Assembly (NCBI RefSeq): GCF_047528295.1
Contig: NZ_CP180001.1
Span: forward strand, 1,116,001-1,180,000
Source: Peptacetobacter sp900550335
GTDB taxonomy: Bacteria > Bacillota > Clostridia > Peptostreptococcales > Peptostreptococcaceae
Direction: 5' to 3'
Length of the DNA: 64,000 nucleotides
Below the pieces are notes generated by a model. That model was not told the origin of the DNA and did not search any database. It was given only the letters and a program-made list of their open reading frames with translations. The translations under genes and the position numbers were made by a program. How positions within the stretch are numbered: position 1 is the first letter of the stretch; each line of letters opens with the position of its first letter. This document shows positions 8,806 through 17,366 of the stretch, one piece after another.

Positions 8806-9683
8806 CAAGAATAGTATATAATCTCCGAGGATTATTTAAATTAAAAGATATTCTTGCTGCTATCAATTTTCCAAAATCAACATATATGTATTGGCAAAAG
8901 AGATTTAACAGAAAAAATAAAGACCAGGAAATAGAACAGTTAATATTAGAAATTAGAGCTCAGCATAAAGACTATGGATATAAACGTATACATCGGGAAC
9001 TTAGAAAAACTATGGTTGTTAACATAAAAAAAGTACATAGAATAGTAAAAAAATTAGGTCTACAGGTAAAATCCTTTTCAAGAAAAAGTCGTAAATATAA
9101 CTCATATAAAGGTAATGTAGGTAAAACTGCAAAGAATAGATTTAGACAGAAATTTTATACAAGTGTCCCTCATCAAAAGATAGCAACTGATACTTCAGAG
9201 TTTAAGTATTATGAAAAAGGAAAAAATGGCGAAGCTATAGTAAAAAAACTCTATCTTGATGCGTTTATGGATATGTATAATAGTGAAATATTAAGTTTTA
9301 GTATATCCGAAAGACCAACTGCAAATAATGTAATGTCTGCTCTAAATAAAGCTATAGAAGTGACATCCGATTGTAAGTATAGAAGAACATTTCACTCAGA
9401 TCAAGGTTGGGCATATCAGATGCATTTATATAGAAATAAGTTAAAAAAAGAACGAATTTTTCAAAGTATGTCCAGAAAAGGAAACTGCCTTGATAATGCT
9501 GTTATGGAGAACTTTTTTGGTATATTGAAACAAGAAATTTATTATGGATATGTATATAATGGCTATAACGAACTCAAATTGGCTATTGAAAATTATATAA
9601 AATATTATAATGAGAAAAGAATTAAAGCGAAGCTTGGTTGGATGAGTCCTATTGAGTATAGGCTTCGCCTTTCAGCTGCTTAA
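8745..9683 (+). CDS. IS3-family transposase OrfB (DDE integrase)
   Basis: This is the catalytic part of the transposase. The frame is open from 8745 and carries the classical OrfB start (ISGRRKATSEEIARIVYNLR) before the first ATG at 8886, so expression is expected as a frameshift fusion. An HTH_21 region (DYGYKRIHREL) and the rve core follow. Counting from the ATG at 8886, the catalytic residues are D102 (ATDTSEF), D172 (HSDQGW) and E208 (NAVMENFFG), with the DD(35)E spacing of IS3. It ends with the usual YYNEKRIKAKLGWMSPIEYR. The frame is intact. Confidence 0.9.
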   Translation: MFKSKEEIISGRRKATSEEIARIVYNLRGLFKLKDILAAINFPKSTYMYWQKRFNRKNKDQEIEQLILEIRAQHKDYGYKRIHRELRKTMVVNIKKVHRIVKKLGLQVKSFSRKSRKYNSYKGNVGKTAKNRFRQKFYTSVPHQKIATDTSEFKYYEKGKNGEAIVKKLYLDAFMDMYNSEILSFSISERPTANNVMSALNKAIEVTSDCKYRRTFHSDQGWAYQMHLYRNKLKKERIFQSMSRKGNCLDNAVMENFFGILKQEIYYGYVYNGYNELKLAIENYIKYYNEKRIKAKLGWMSPIEYRLRLSAA

Positions 9684-9836
9684 AAATGCGAGATAGTTTA
9701 TTAAAACTATCTCGCAAAGTTCAACAAATTGGGACCCCTTCACGCTTTCGTCATTGCTTCGAACGGAGTTCGAGCTAGACGAAGAAAGCGTCGAAGCCTG
9801 GAACGGACAGTAGTTATTTTCTTGTCCTTCTGTTTA

Positions 9837-10934
9837 TTACACGTTAAATTTGAATAATATTACATCTCCATCTTTAACTACGTATTCTTTTCCTTCAAGT
9901 CTTACTGCACCTTTTTCTTTAGCTGCAGTCATGTTTCCATACTGTATTAAGTCTTCGTAAGCTATTGTTTCAGCTTTTATGAATCCTCTTTCTATATCAG
10001 AGTGGATTTTTCCACCAGCCTGAGGAGCTTTTGTTCCATTTTTTATAGTCCAAGCTCTAACTTCCATTTCACCAGCAGTTAGGAATGATATTAATCCTAA
10101 TAAGTGGTAAGAAGCTCTTATAAGCTTGTCAAGACCTGACTGTTCAAGTCCTAAAGTTTCAAGGAATTCTTTCTTTTCTTCATCAGTTTCAAGTTCAGAT
10201 ATTTCTGCTTCTATCTGAGCACATACAACAACTGTATCAGAACCTTCTGTTTCAGCGAATTCTCTAACTTTTGCAACCATTGCATTAGTAGCACCGTCAT
10301 CTGCTAAATCATCTTCACAAACATTAGCTACATATATAACTGGTTTAGAAGTAAGTAAGTTTAATGATTTAACGAAAGCTGCAGTATCTTCGTCAAATTC
10401 CATAGTTCTTATACATTTATTGTCTTCTAAAGTAGCCATTAAGCTGTTTAATATATCAACTTCTCCCTGAAGAGTTTTATCAGCTTTTAAAGCTTTAGTA
10501 GTTTTAACTAATCTTCTTTCAAGAACTTCTATATCAGAGAATATTAACTCTAAGTTTATAGTTTCTATATCTCTTAATGGATCTACAGAACCGTCAACGT
10601 GAACAACGTTAGGGTCTTCAAAACATCTAACAACGTGAACTATAGCGTCAACTTCTCTTATGTTAGATAAGAATTTGTTTCCTAAACCTTCACCTTTTGA
10701 AGCTCCTTTAACTAGTCCAGCTATATCACAGAATTCTATAGCAGTCTGAACTATTTTTTTAGAGTTGTAAAGCTCTTTTAATTTGTCTAATCTTGGATCT
10801 GGTACAGATACAACACCTATGTTAGGGTCTATTGTACAGAATGGGTAGTTTGCTGACTCAGCTCCAGCCTGAGTTATAGCATTAAATAGTGTACTTTTAC
10901 CAACGTTTGGTAAACCAACTATACCTAATTTCAT
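9837..10934 (-). CDS. ychF: Redox-regulated ATPase/GTP-binding protein YchF (Obg family)
   Basis: A 365-residue Obg-family P-loop NTPase that binds ribosomes and preferentially hydrolyses ATP. The G1 motif GLPNVGKST is at residues 5-13 and DIAGLVKGASKGEGLG is the G3/switch region. A coiled-coil stretch and the C-terminal TGS domain (FLTAGEMEVRAWTIKNGTKAPQAAG-like, then IHSDIERGFIKAE) follow. I chose the ATG at 10934 because GAGAGGACG lies just upstream and the family starts MKLGIVGLPNVGKS. An in-frame ATG 14 codons earlier lacks a site. It is transcribed alone on the minus strand. Its 3' flank forms the outer arm of repeat R1. Confidence 0.95.
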   Translation of the reverse strand: MKLGIVGLPNVGKSTLFNAITQAGAESANYPFCTIDPNIGVVSVPDPRLDKLKELYNSKKIVQTAIEFCDIAGLVKGASKGEGLGNKFLSNIREVDAIVHVVRCFEDPNVVHVDGSVDPLRDIETINLELIFSDIEVLERRLVKTTKALKADKTLQGEVDILNSLMATLEDNKCIRTMEFDEDTAAFVKSLNLLTSKPVIYVANVCEDDLADDGATNAMVAKVREFAETEGSDTVVVCAQIEAEISELETDEEKKEFLETLGLEQSGLDKLIRASYHLLGLISFLTAGEMEVRAWTIKNGTKAPQAGGKIHSDIERGFIKAETIAYEDLIQYGNMTAAKEKGAVRLEGKEYVVKDGDVILFKFNV

Positions 10935-11024
10935 AATTAATCGTCCTCTCTTTATTGTATTTTTAGCTAAATGCAAAATCCATTTTAGGCAATTAGCGTT
11001 ATTTATCTATTGACACATAGATTA

Positions 11025-11053
11025 ATTATACAACAGAATAAGTGTCAATGTAA
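11025..11053 (-). promoter_or_regulatory. Candidate ychF promoter
   Basis: On the minus strand TTACAT and TATAAT are separated by 17 bp, about 90 bp upstream of the ychF start. An inverted TTGACAC / GTGTCAA pair (about 11010-11047) overlaps it and might be an operator. No experimental support. Confidence 0.4.
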
Positions 11054-11151
11054 AATATATTTTGAGTAAACCAAAAGATTTTATTATATATATTTTCAAT
11101 TAAAAAGGTTATAATATTATAATAGGAAATTTTTGAAATAGGAGGAAAATA

Positions 11152-12420
11152 ATGGAAGCTATAATAAAAAAAGAAATAGCCAAAGGAATGGGGCTTACTC
11201 TTATAAAAACTGAAAAATTCAAATCAAATCTGATTACCATAAATATACAGAGAATGTTAGATAAAGATGAGGCAGCTAAAAACTCTCTACTACCTCAGGT
11301 TCTTGCGAGTGGATGTGAAAAATATCCTTCAATGAAGGAATTATCTGATAGACTTGACGACCTTTATGGTGCTGCTTTAGCTGCAGATACTTCAAAACGT
11401 GGAGAAAGACAGATAATATCATTCAAAATATTAAATACAAATGACAAATACATAGATGAAAAAATATTTGGAGATATAATCGAGCTTTTAAATGATTTAA
11501 TAACAAAACCTCTTGTAATAGACGGTGGATTCAAAAAAGAATATGTGGAAATAGAAAAAGAAAACCTAAAAAATAAAGTTTTATCTATTATAAATGATAA
11601 AAGATCTTATGCACATAAAAGATGTATAGAAATAATGTGTGAAGGTGAAAGATACAGTATACCATCTGCAGGAACAATAGATGATATAGAAGCTATAACT
11701 CCTGAAAATCTTTACGAACACTATAAAAAAATAATAAAAGATTCAAGAATAGATATAATAGTAGAAGGAGATTTCGACTGTGAAGAAATCGAAAACACTA
11801 TAAAGAGCCATTTTTCAATAGAAAGAGGAGAAATACAGCCAGTTGTTAGGGAAGAGTTTACTAAAGAAGTAAGAGAAGTTAAAAGAGTAGACGAAGCTAT
11901 GGATATAACACAGGGTAAACTTGTTATGGGATTCAGAGCAAACACAGACTACAAAGATGCTAAAAAATATTATTCATTAGTTGTAGGAGCCGGTGTTTTA
12001 GGAGGAGGTCCTCACTCTAAATTATTCAACAATGTTAGAGAAAAAGAGAGCCTATGCTACTACATATTTGCATCTGTGGATAAGTATAAATCTATAATGA
12101 TGATTTCTTCAGGAATAGAAGTGCAGAACAGAGAAAAAACAGAAAAACTTATAATCGAAAACTTAGAAGCTGTTAAAAAAGGAGATATAACAGAAGAAGA
12201 ATTAATAAATACTAAAAAATCTTTAATAAATGGACTTAGATCTTCTTGTGATGGACTAGGTGGCATGTCTGAATTCGTATTCTCTCAAGAATTAGGACGG
12301 ACAGACTACAAGGCAGAGGAAATAATCGAATATGTTGAAAATATTACAGTAGAGGACATAGTAGAAGCTATGAAGGATATACAGGAAGATACAGTATACT
12401 TCCTTACAAATGAAAAATAA
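11152..12420 (+). CDS. M16-family peptidase-like protein, YmfF type
   Basis: A 422-residue protein of the M16 (pitrilysin/insulinase) superfamily. The N-terminal M16 domain lacks the zinc-binding HXXEH, so this is expected to be the non-catalytic partner of the heterodimer. The C-terminal half has the family's arginine/tyrosine segment (NNVREKESLCYYIFAS). In Bacillus the YmfF/YmfH pair is linked to 5-aminopentanol modification of EF-P, but the function here is inferred only. AGGAGG precedes the ATG. The next gene starts 11 bp after its stop and carries the zinc motif, as in known pairs. Confidence 0.88.
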   Translation: MEAIIKKEIAKGMGLTLIKTEKFKSNLITINIQRMLDKDEAAKNSLLPQVLASGCEKYPSMKELSDRLDDLYGAALAADTSKRGERQIISFKILNTNDKYIDEKIFGDIIELLNDLITKPLVIDGGFKKEYVEIEKENLKNKVLSIINDKRSYAHKRCIEIMCEGERYSIPSAGTIDDIEAITPENLYEHYKKIIKDSRIDIIVEGDFDCEEIENTIKSHFSIERGEIQPVVREEFTKEVREVKRVDEAMDITQGKLVMGFRANTDYKDAKKYYSLVVGAGVLGGGPHSKLFNNVREKESLCYYIFASVDKYKSIMMISSGIEVQNREKTEKLIIENLEAVKKGDITEEELINTKKSLINGLRSSCDGLGGMSEFVFSQELGRTDYKAEEIIEYVENITVEDIVEAMKDIQEDTVYFLTNEK

Positions 12421-12430
12421 GGAGGATATT

Positions 12431-13732
12431 ATGGAAAAGATAGTAAACGATATAATAAAAGAAGAATTATACTTTGAAACATTAGAAAATGGATTAAGAG
12501 TTTATTTTATGCCTAAAAGAGGCTTTGTAAAGAAATATGCAATACTTGCAACAGACTTCGGTTCAAATGACTTAGAATTTGTTCCTAAAGGGGAGTGCAA
12601 CAGAATTAGAGTCCACGAAGGTATTGCTCATTTCTTAGAGCATAAGATGTTTGAGCAGCCAGATGGGGGAAATGCTTTTGATTTATTCTCTAAATACGGA
12701 GCTAGTGCAAATGCATTTACAAACTTCAATATGACAGCTTATTTATTCTCAGCTACAGAAAACTTCAATGAGTGTTTAACACATTTAATCGACTATGTTC
12801 AGACACCATACTACACAGAAGAAAATGTTGAGAAAGAAAAGGGAATAATTGCTCAGGAAATAAAAATGTACGACGATGACCCAAGTTGGCAGGTTTATTT
12901 CAATGCATTAAAGGCAATGTATCAGAAACACAATGTTAGAATAGACATAGCTGGAGATGTTGATAGCATATACAAAATAACTCCAGATGAGCTTTATAAA
13001 TGCTACAACACATTCTACAATCCATCAAATATGATACTATTCGTAATTGGTGATTTAGACGAAAATGAGGTTATGGATGTAATTAAAAAAGCAAATCACT
13101 CTGATATAGATAAAATAGAAGGAAAAATTCAGAGATTCCCAAATGAAGAGCCTAAAGAAATTGCTCAGAAGGAAATAGTTGAAAAATATCAGGTATCTAT
13201 GCCTATGTTTAACATAGCATACAAAGATGAGGACGTTAATTTAAGAGGAAAAGAACTTCTTAAAAAGGAAGTAGTCAGCGATATTCTTTGCGATATGATA
13301 TTTAAAACAGGTAGCGAATTAAATGAGGATATGTACATGAAGGGAATGGTAAACGATAGCTTCTACGGTGGATTCTATTCAGAAGTTGAGTATGCGTTTA
13401 CATTGATTTCTGGTGAAGGAAAAGATCCTCACAAGGTAAAAGATACTATAACTGAATACCTAGAAAGATATAAAAAAGAAGGACTTTCAAGAGTTGGATT
13501 TGAAAGAGCTAAGAAGAAAAAAATAGGAGAGTTCTTAAAATATATGGATTCTATGGAATTTATAGCTAATAACTTTATATCTTATGCATTTAAAGATGTA
13601 AACATATTAGACTACTTAGAGGTTTTAAAAGAAGTAGAATTTGAAGATGTTGAAAACAGACTAAGAACTCACTTCAAAGAAGAAAACTGTGTAATATCAA
13701 TAGTTGAGCCTATAGAAGCAGAAGAAAATTAA
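12431..13732 (+). CDS. M16-family zinc peptidase, YmfH type
   Basis: The catalytic partner of the preceding M16 protein, 433 residues. The inverted zinc motif HFLEH gives H67, E70 and H71, and the downstream ENVEKEKGIIAQEIKMY supplies the third ligand glutamate. The C-terminal M16 domain follows. I chose the ATG at 12431 because GGAGG at 12421-12425 is ideally placed. An in-frame ATG at 12410 lies inside the preceding gene and lacks a site. The pair is likely one translational unit. Short direct repeats (AAAATGCTA) follow the stop before lgt. Confidence 0.9.
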   Translation: MEKIVNDIIKEELYFETLENGLRVYFMPKRGFVKKYAILATDFGSNDLEFVPKGECNRIRVHEGIAHFLEHKMFEQPDGGNAFDLFSKYGASANAFTNFNMTAYLFSATENFNECLTHLIDYVQTPYYTEENVEKEKGIIAQEIKMYDDDPSWQVYFNALKAMYQKHNVRIDIAGDVDSIYKITPDELYKCYNTFYNPSNMILFVIGDLDENEVMDVIKKANHSDIDKIEGKIQRFPNEEPKEIAQKEIVEKYQVSMPMFNIAYKDEDVNLRGKELLKKEVVSDILCDMIFKTGSELNEDMYMKGMVNDSFYGGFYSEVEYAFTLISGEGKDPHKVKDTITEYLERYKKEGLSRVGFERAKKKKIGEFLKYMDSMEFIANNFISYAFKDVNILDYLEVLKEVEFEDVENRLRTHFKEENCVISIVEPIEAEEN

Positions 13733-13830
13733 TTGCTAAAAAATGCTAAAAATGCTAAAAAAGAAGTGGCATTTAAGAAAAAATAAAATAAATTTTAAAA
13801 GAGAAAAAAAGAATTAAACAGGGGGAAAAT

Positions 13831-14574
13831 ATGGACAGAGTAGCATTTACTATTTTTGGAATAGATGTGATGTGGTACGGGGTACTTATTGCAACTGGGA
13901 TGCTTATAGGAATTGCATTAGCTATTAGAGAAGCTAAGAGAGTTGGAATATCTGAGGATGATGTTTTAAACATAGCAATTATAGCGATTCCGGTGGCGAT
14001 AATATGTGCTAGATTGTACTATGTAATATTTAGTTGGGATTATTATTCACAAAATCCAGGTGAGATTTTTAATATAAGAGGTGGAGGTCTTGCAATCCAT
14101 GGTGGTCTTATAGGAGGAATTCTTACAGGATTTATATATGCAAAGGTAAAAAAATTAGACTTCTTCAAAACAGCAGATGCAGTTATGGTTGGTATGCCAC
14201 TTGCACAGGCTATAGGAAGATGGGGAAACTTTATAAATGGTGAAGCTCATGGAGGTCCAACATCACTTCCTTGGGGAATTATGGTAGATGGAGTTAAAGT
14301 TCATCCTACATTTTTATATGAGTCAATTTGGGACTTTGGAATATTCCTATTTATAATGTTCTATATGAGAAAGAAAAAGACTTATGAAGGTGAGGTTATT
14401 GTTTCTTACATAACGTTATACTCAATAGGTAGATTCTTCATAGAAGGACTTAGAACAGATAGCTTGATGTTTGGTCCTATAAGAATGGCTCAGTTTATAA
14501 GTTTAGTTGGGGTTGTAGGTGGTTTAGTACTTCACTTCTACTTAAAAAATAGAGCTAAGAAAAAAGCAGCTTAA
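13831..14574 (+). CDS. lgt: Prolipoprotein diacylglyceryl transferase
   Basis: A membrane enzyme of 247 residues that moves diacylglycerol from phosphatidylglycerol to the lipobox cysteine of prelipoproteins, such as the two thioredoxin-fold lipoproteins at the left of this window. The Lgt signature GRWGNFINGEAHG is at about residues 129-141, the H-G-G-L motif (AIHGGLIGG) lies upstream, and about seven membrane helices are predictable. The start follows a GGGGG-type ribosome site. rsmH begins 58 bp downstream in the same direction. Length and motifs are normal. Confidence 0.95.
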   Translation: MDRVAFTIFGIDVMWYGVLIATGMLIGIALAIREAKRVGISEDDVLNIAIIAIPVAIICARLYYVIFSWDYYSQNPGEIFNIRGGGLAIHGGLIGGILTGFIYAKVKKLDFFKTADAVMVGMPLAQAIGRWGNFINGEAHGGPTSLPWGIMVDGVKVHPTFLYESIWDFGIFLFIMFYMRKKKTYEGEVIVSYITLYSIGRFFIEGLRTDSLMFGPIRMAQFISLVGVVGGLVLHFYLKNRAKKKAA

Positions 14575-14632
14575 TCTGTAATTGGATAAGCTATATTATA
14601 GAAGAAAAATAATACAAAAAAAGGAGAAAACA

Positions 14633-15568
14633 ATGGAATTTAATCATGTATCGGTACTTCTTAATGAGTGCATAGATAATCTGAATATAAAGCCTGATGG
14701 TGTATATGTCGATTGTACTATGGGAGGGGCGGGACATTCTAAAGAAATAGTCAAAAGACTTTCTAGTGATGGGCTATTTATAGGATTTGACCAGGACAAA
14801 AATGCCATAGCAACTGCAAAAGAGAGATTAGCAGAATACAGCGACAGAGTAAAATTTGTACACAGCAACTTTGAAAATATAAAAGAAGAACTTGAAAAAA
14901 TAGGTGTACACAAAATAGATGGTGTGCTTGCAGATTTAGGTGTTTCTTCTCATCAGTTAGACGAGGCTGATAGAGGATTCTCTTATATGCAAGATGCTCC
15001 ACTTGATATGAGAATGGATGTTAGAAAAGGTTTTTCTGCGTACAATGTTGTAAATGAGTACACAGAGGAAGAGTTAGCAAAGATAATAAAAGACTACGGT
15101 GAAGATAACTGGGCTAAAAGAATTGCTAAGTTTATCGTTGAAGGAAGAGCAGAAAAACCAATCGAAACTACTGGAGAGCTAGTTGATATAATCAAGAAAG
15201 CTATTCCTAAAAAGGCGAGAATAGATGGACCTCATCCAGCAAAGAGAACATTCCAGGCAATAAGAATAGAAGTAAATAACGAGCTTGGAGTAATAACAAA
15301 AATGATAGATGACGCCTGCTCAATAATGAATCCAGGCGGAAGAATTTGTATAATAACATTCCACTCATTAGAGGATAGAATAGTTAAAAATGAATTCAAA
15401 TATCTTTCATTAGATTGTGTTTGCCCACCAGAGATGCCTTTCTGCCAGTGTGATAAAGTTTCTGAGGTTAAGGTTATAACTAGAAAACCTATACTTCCAA
15501 GTGCAGAAGAAATAGAAATGAATCCAAGATCAAGAAGTGCTAAGCTTAGAGTTGCTGAGAAAAAATAA
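14633..15568 (+). CDS. rsmH: 16S rRNA (cytosine1402-N4)-methyltransferase RsmH
   Basis: A 311-residue SAM-dependent methyltransferase that modifies C1402 in the 16S rRNA decoding centre. The SAM motif VDCTMGGAGHS is at about residues 24-34, followed by FDQDKNAI, the MraW signature ADLGVSSHQLD.A.RGFS, and HPAKRTFQAIRIEVN. I chose the ATG at 14633 (MEFNHVSVL) because AAGGAG lies just before it and this is the family start. The frame is open further upstream. mraZ and ftsL, its usual neighbours, are not here, and a 321-bp gap separates it from murF. Confidence 0.95.
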   Translation: MEFNHVSVLLNECIDNLNIKPDGVYVDCTMGGAGHSKEIVKRLSSDGLFIGFDQDKNAIATAKERLAEYSDRVKFVHSNFENIKEELEKIGVHKIDGVLADLGVSSHQLDEADRGFSYMQDAPLDMRMDVRKGFSAYNVVNEYTEEELAKIIKDYGEDNWAKRIAKFIVEGRAEKPIETTGELVDIIKKAIPKKARIDGPHPAKRTFQAIRIEVNNELGVITKMIDDACSIMNPGGRICIITFHSLEDRIVKNEFKYLSLDCVCPPEMPFCQCDKVSEVKVITRKPILPSAEEIEMNPRSRSAKLRVAEKK

Positions 15569-15889
15569 TAGTAGTTTAAGAAAAAAATAATAAAGTTGAA
15601 TAAAAAATAATAAAGTTGAATAAAAAACAATAATAAAATGGTAATAAAAAATAGTAATCAATTTTAAAATGTATATGAATATACTTTGAATATGTAACAG
15701 ATTGATTACACATAACTATAAATCACTTCAAAAAAATTTGATTTTGTTATATAATTATAAATGCTAAAATTTATCAAGGGCAATGTGTGGACATCTATAC
15801 ATTGCCTTTATTGATAGAAAAATATTAACTAAAGCACAAAATTTTTTTGCGCAAAACTGACAAGTGTCAGAAAGTTAGGAGGAAATAGA
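15569..15889. other. rsmH-murF intergenic region with hairpin and palindrome
   Basis: No gene is seen. A 20-bp direct tandem repeat (AATAATAAAGTTGAATAAAA, two copies, about 15584-15625) follows rsmH. GGGCAATGT ... ACATTGCC (about 15778-15809) with TTTATT forms a hairpin that could terminate. CTGACAAGTGTCAG (about 15857-15870) is a 6-bp inverted repeat around AG, close to the murF ribosome site. In other Firmicutes ftsL, a PBP2B or SpoVD gene and murE usually lie in this position, and none is present. Confidence 0.55.
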
Positions 15890-17275
15890 ATGGAGAGGCT
15901 GACAGTAAGAGAGATTGTCGAAGCATCTAAAGGAAATTTAAAAAATGGGGAATGCAGTGAATCTGTAATAAGTATTGTTATAGACAGTAGACTTGCTAAA
16001 GAGGATACAGCATTTGTTGCTATAGTCGGGGAAAACAACGATGCCCATAAGTACATAGGTTCTGCTTATGACTTAGGATGCAGAGTATTTATTGTTAATG
16101 AAGGAAAAGACATCGATATAAAACCTGATATGAATATAATAGAGGTTAAAGATACTTCAAAAGCACTTGGAGATATAGGACACTATTATAAAAAGAAATT
16201 TGATATACCATTTATAGGAATAACAGGTAGTGTTGGAAAAACAACTACTAGAGATATGGTATATGCAGCACTTTCTTCAGAAAGAGCTACTTTAAAGAAT
16301 GAAAAGAACTTCAACAACCATTTTGGAGTTCCACTAACATTATTCAACTTAGATAGTAGCTATGAATGTGCTGTTATAGAGATGGGGATGTCAGGATTTG
16401 GAGAAATCGAGTACCTTGCAAATATGGTAAATCCAAAAGTTGCGGTTATATCAAATATAGGTCTTTCGCACGTTGAAAATCTTGGATCTCAGGAAGGTAT
16501 TTTCAAAGCTAAAATGGAAATAACTACTGGATTTGGAAAAGGAAACACTCTTGTTGTAAATGGGGATGATAAGTTCTTATCTACTTTAAGAAATGTTGAA
16601 AAAGATTACGACCTTATAACATTTGGATTTGAGAAAAATAATGATATATACTGTGTATCTTATGATATGACAGAGGATAGTATAGAATTTGAATGTTCTG
16701 TTATGGGAAAATTAGAAAAAATATTTATACCAACTGTAGGAAAACACAATATCTACAATGCGATGGCTGCAATAGCTGTCGGAACAGTGGAAGGAATTTC
16801 TATGGAAGGAATTAAAAGAGGTCTTTCTAATTTTGAAGCTACAGGAATGAGACAGGATATAAGAAAAATAGGTGAGTACACTGTTATAAACGACACTTAC
16901 AATGCAAGTCCTGACTCAATGGAGGCATCTCTTAGCATACTAGGAAGATACGAAGGTAGAAGAATAGCTGTTCTTGGAGATATGCTTGAAATGGGAGATT
17001 TAGCTGAATTTGGACATAGAAGAGTAGGAAAAGCTTGTGTTGATAATTCAGATGTTATAATAACTGTTGGAGAAAATGCAGTATTTATAAATAAAGAAGC
17101 TGAAGAAAATGGATTTGATGCAAAAAATTCATATCACTTTGATAACTTAGAAGCGGCAAAAGAACTTTTAGGAGAATTAATGCAGCATGGAGATACTATG
17201 TTATTTAAGGCTTCTAGAGGAATGAAATTTGAAAAATTTGTAGAATATGTTAAAGAAGTTTCTGAAATCAATTAA
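15890..17275 (+). CDS. murF: UDP-MurNAc-tripeptide:D-Ala-D-Ala ligase MurF
   Basis: A 461-residue cytoplasmic Mur ligase that adds the D-Ala-D-Ala dipeptide to UDP-MurNAc-tripeptide using ATP. The N-terminal substrate domain (SIVIDSR), the P-loop GITGSVGKTTTRDM (about residues 108-121), ERATLKNEKNFNNHFGVPLT (specific to MurF) and the C-terminal INDTYNASPDSMEASL are all present. AGGAGG precedes the ATG. mraY and murD follow on the same strand with short gaps. murE is absent from the cluster. Confidence 0.96.
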   Translation: MERLTVREIVEASKGNLKNGECSESVISIVIDSRLAKEDTAFVAIVGENNDAHKYIGSAYDLGCRVFIVNEGKDIDIKPDMNIIEVKDTSKALGDIGHYYKKKFDIPFIGITGSVGKTTTRDMVYAALSSERATLKNEKNFNNHFGVPLTLFNLDSSYECAVIEMGMSGFGEIEYLANMVNPKVAVISNIGLSHVENLGSQEGIFKAKMEITTGFGKGNTLVVNGDDKFLSTLRNVEKDYDLITFGFEKNNDIYCVSYDMTEDSIEFECSVMGKLEKIFIPTVGKHNIYNAMAAIAVGTVEGISMEGIKRGLSNFEATGMRQDIRKIGEYTVINDTYNASPDSMEASLSILGRYEGRRIAVLGDMLEMGDLAEFGHRRVGKACVDNSDVIITVGENAVFINKEAEENGFDAKNSYHFDNLEAAKELLGELMQHGDTMLFKASRGMKFEKFVEYVKEVSEIN

Positions 17276-17366
17276 TCTAAAGATAGGATTTTCTATTTAC
17301 AACTAAAATAGAAAGTATATAATAGATAAAGTAAGATTTAAGAGAAATATAGGAGGAAATTTTAGT

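Larger units (their letters stand above)
7866..9742 (+). mobile_element. IS3-family insertion sequence (1877 bp)
   Basis: Terminal inverted repeats of 25 bp match at 19 positions: the left end begins TGTAGGTACTCCAATTTGTT and the right end, read inward, begins TGAAGGGGTCCCAATTTGTT. The ends are the TG...CA typical of IS3. A 3-bp target duplication CGC flanks the element at 7863-7865 and 9743-9745. Inside are an OrfA-like multi-HTH frame, a short leucine-zipper frame and an OrfB DD(35)E integrase frame, in successive -1 frames. CAA codons for Gln are frequent here, unlike most flanking genes. The element looks complete and possibly active. Confidence 0.9.
7808..9839 (-). repeat. Palindromic element R1, interrupted by an IS3-family insertion
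   Basis: The left half is at 7808-7865 with core TGACAATCTACAG, and the right half is at 9743-9839 with GAAGCCTGGA at 9793-9802. Removing the IS and one copy of CGC restores an inner stem GACGCTTTCGTC / GACGAAGAAAGCGTC. The outer arms pair as AAGGACAAGAAAGATAACTACT with AGTAGTTATTTTCTTGTCCTT, and mirror the ychF 3' flank up to its stop codon. In orientation it lies directly downstream of ychF. Confidence 0.8.

Noticed and set aside
15584..15625. Short tandem repeat after rsmH as a functional element
   Set aside because: Only two copies of a 20-bp AT-rich unit, most likely slippage in non-coding DNA.
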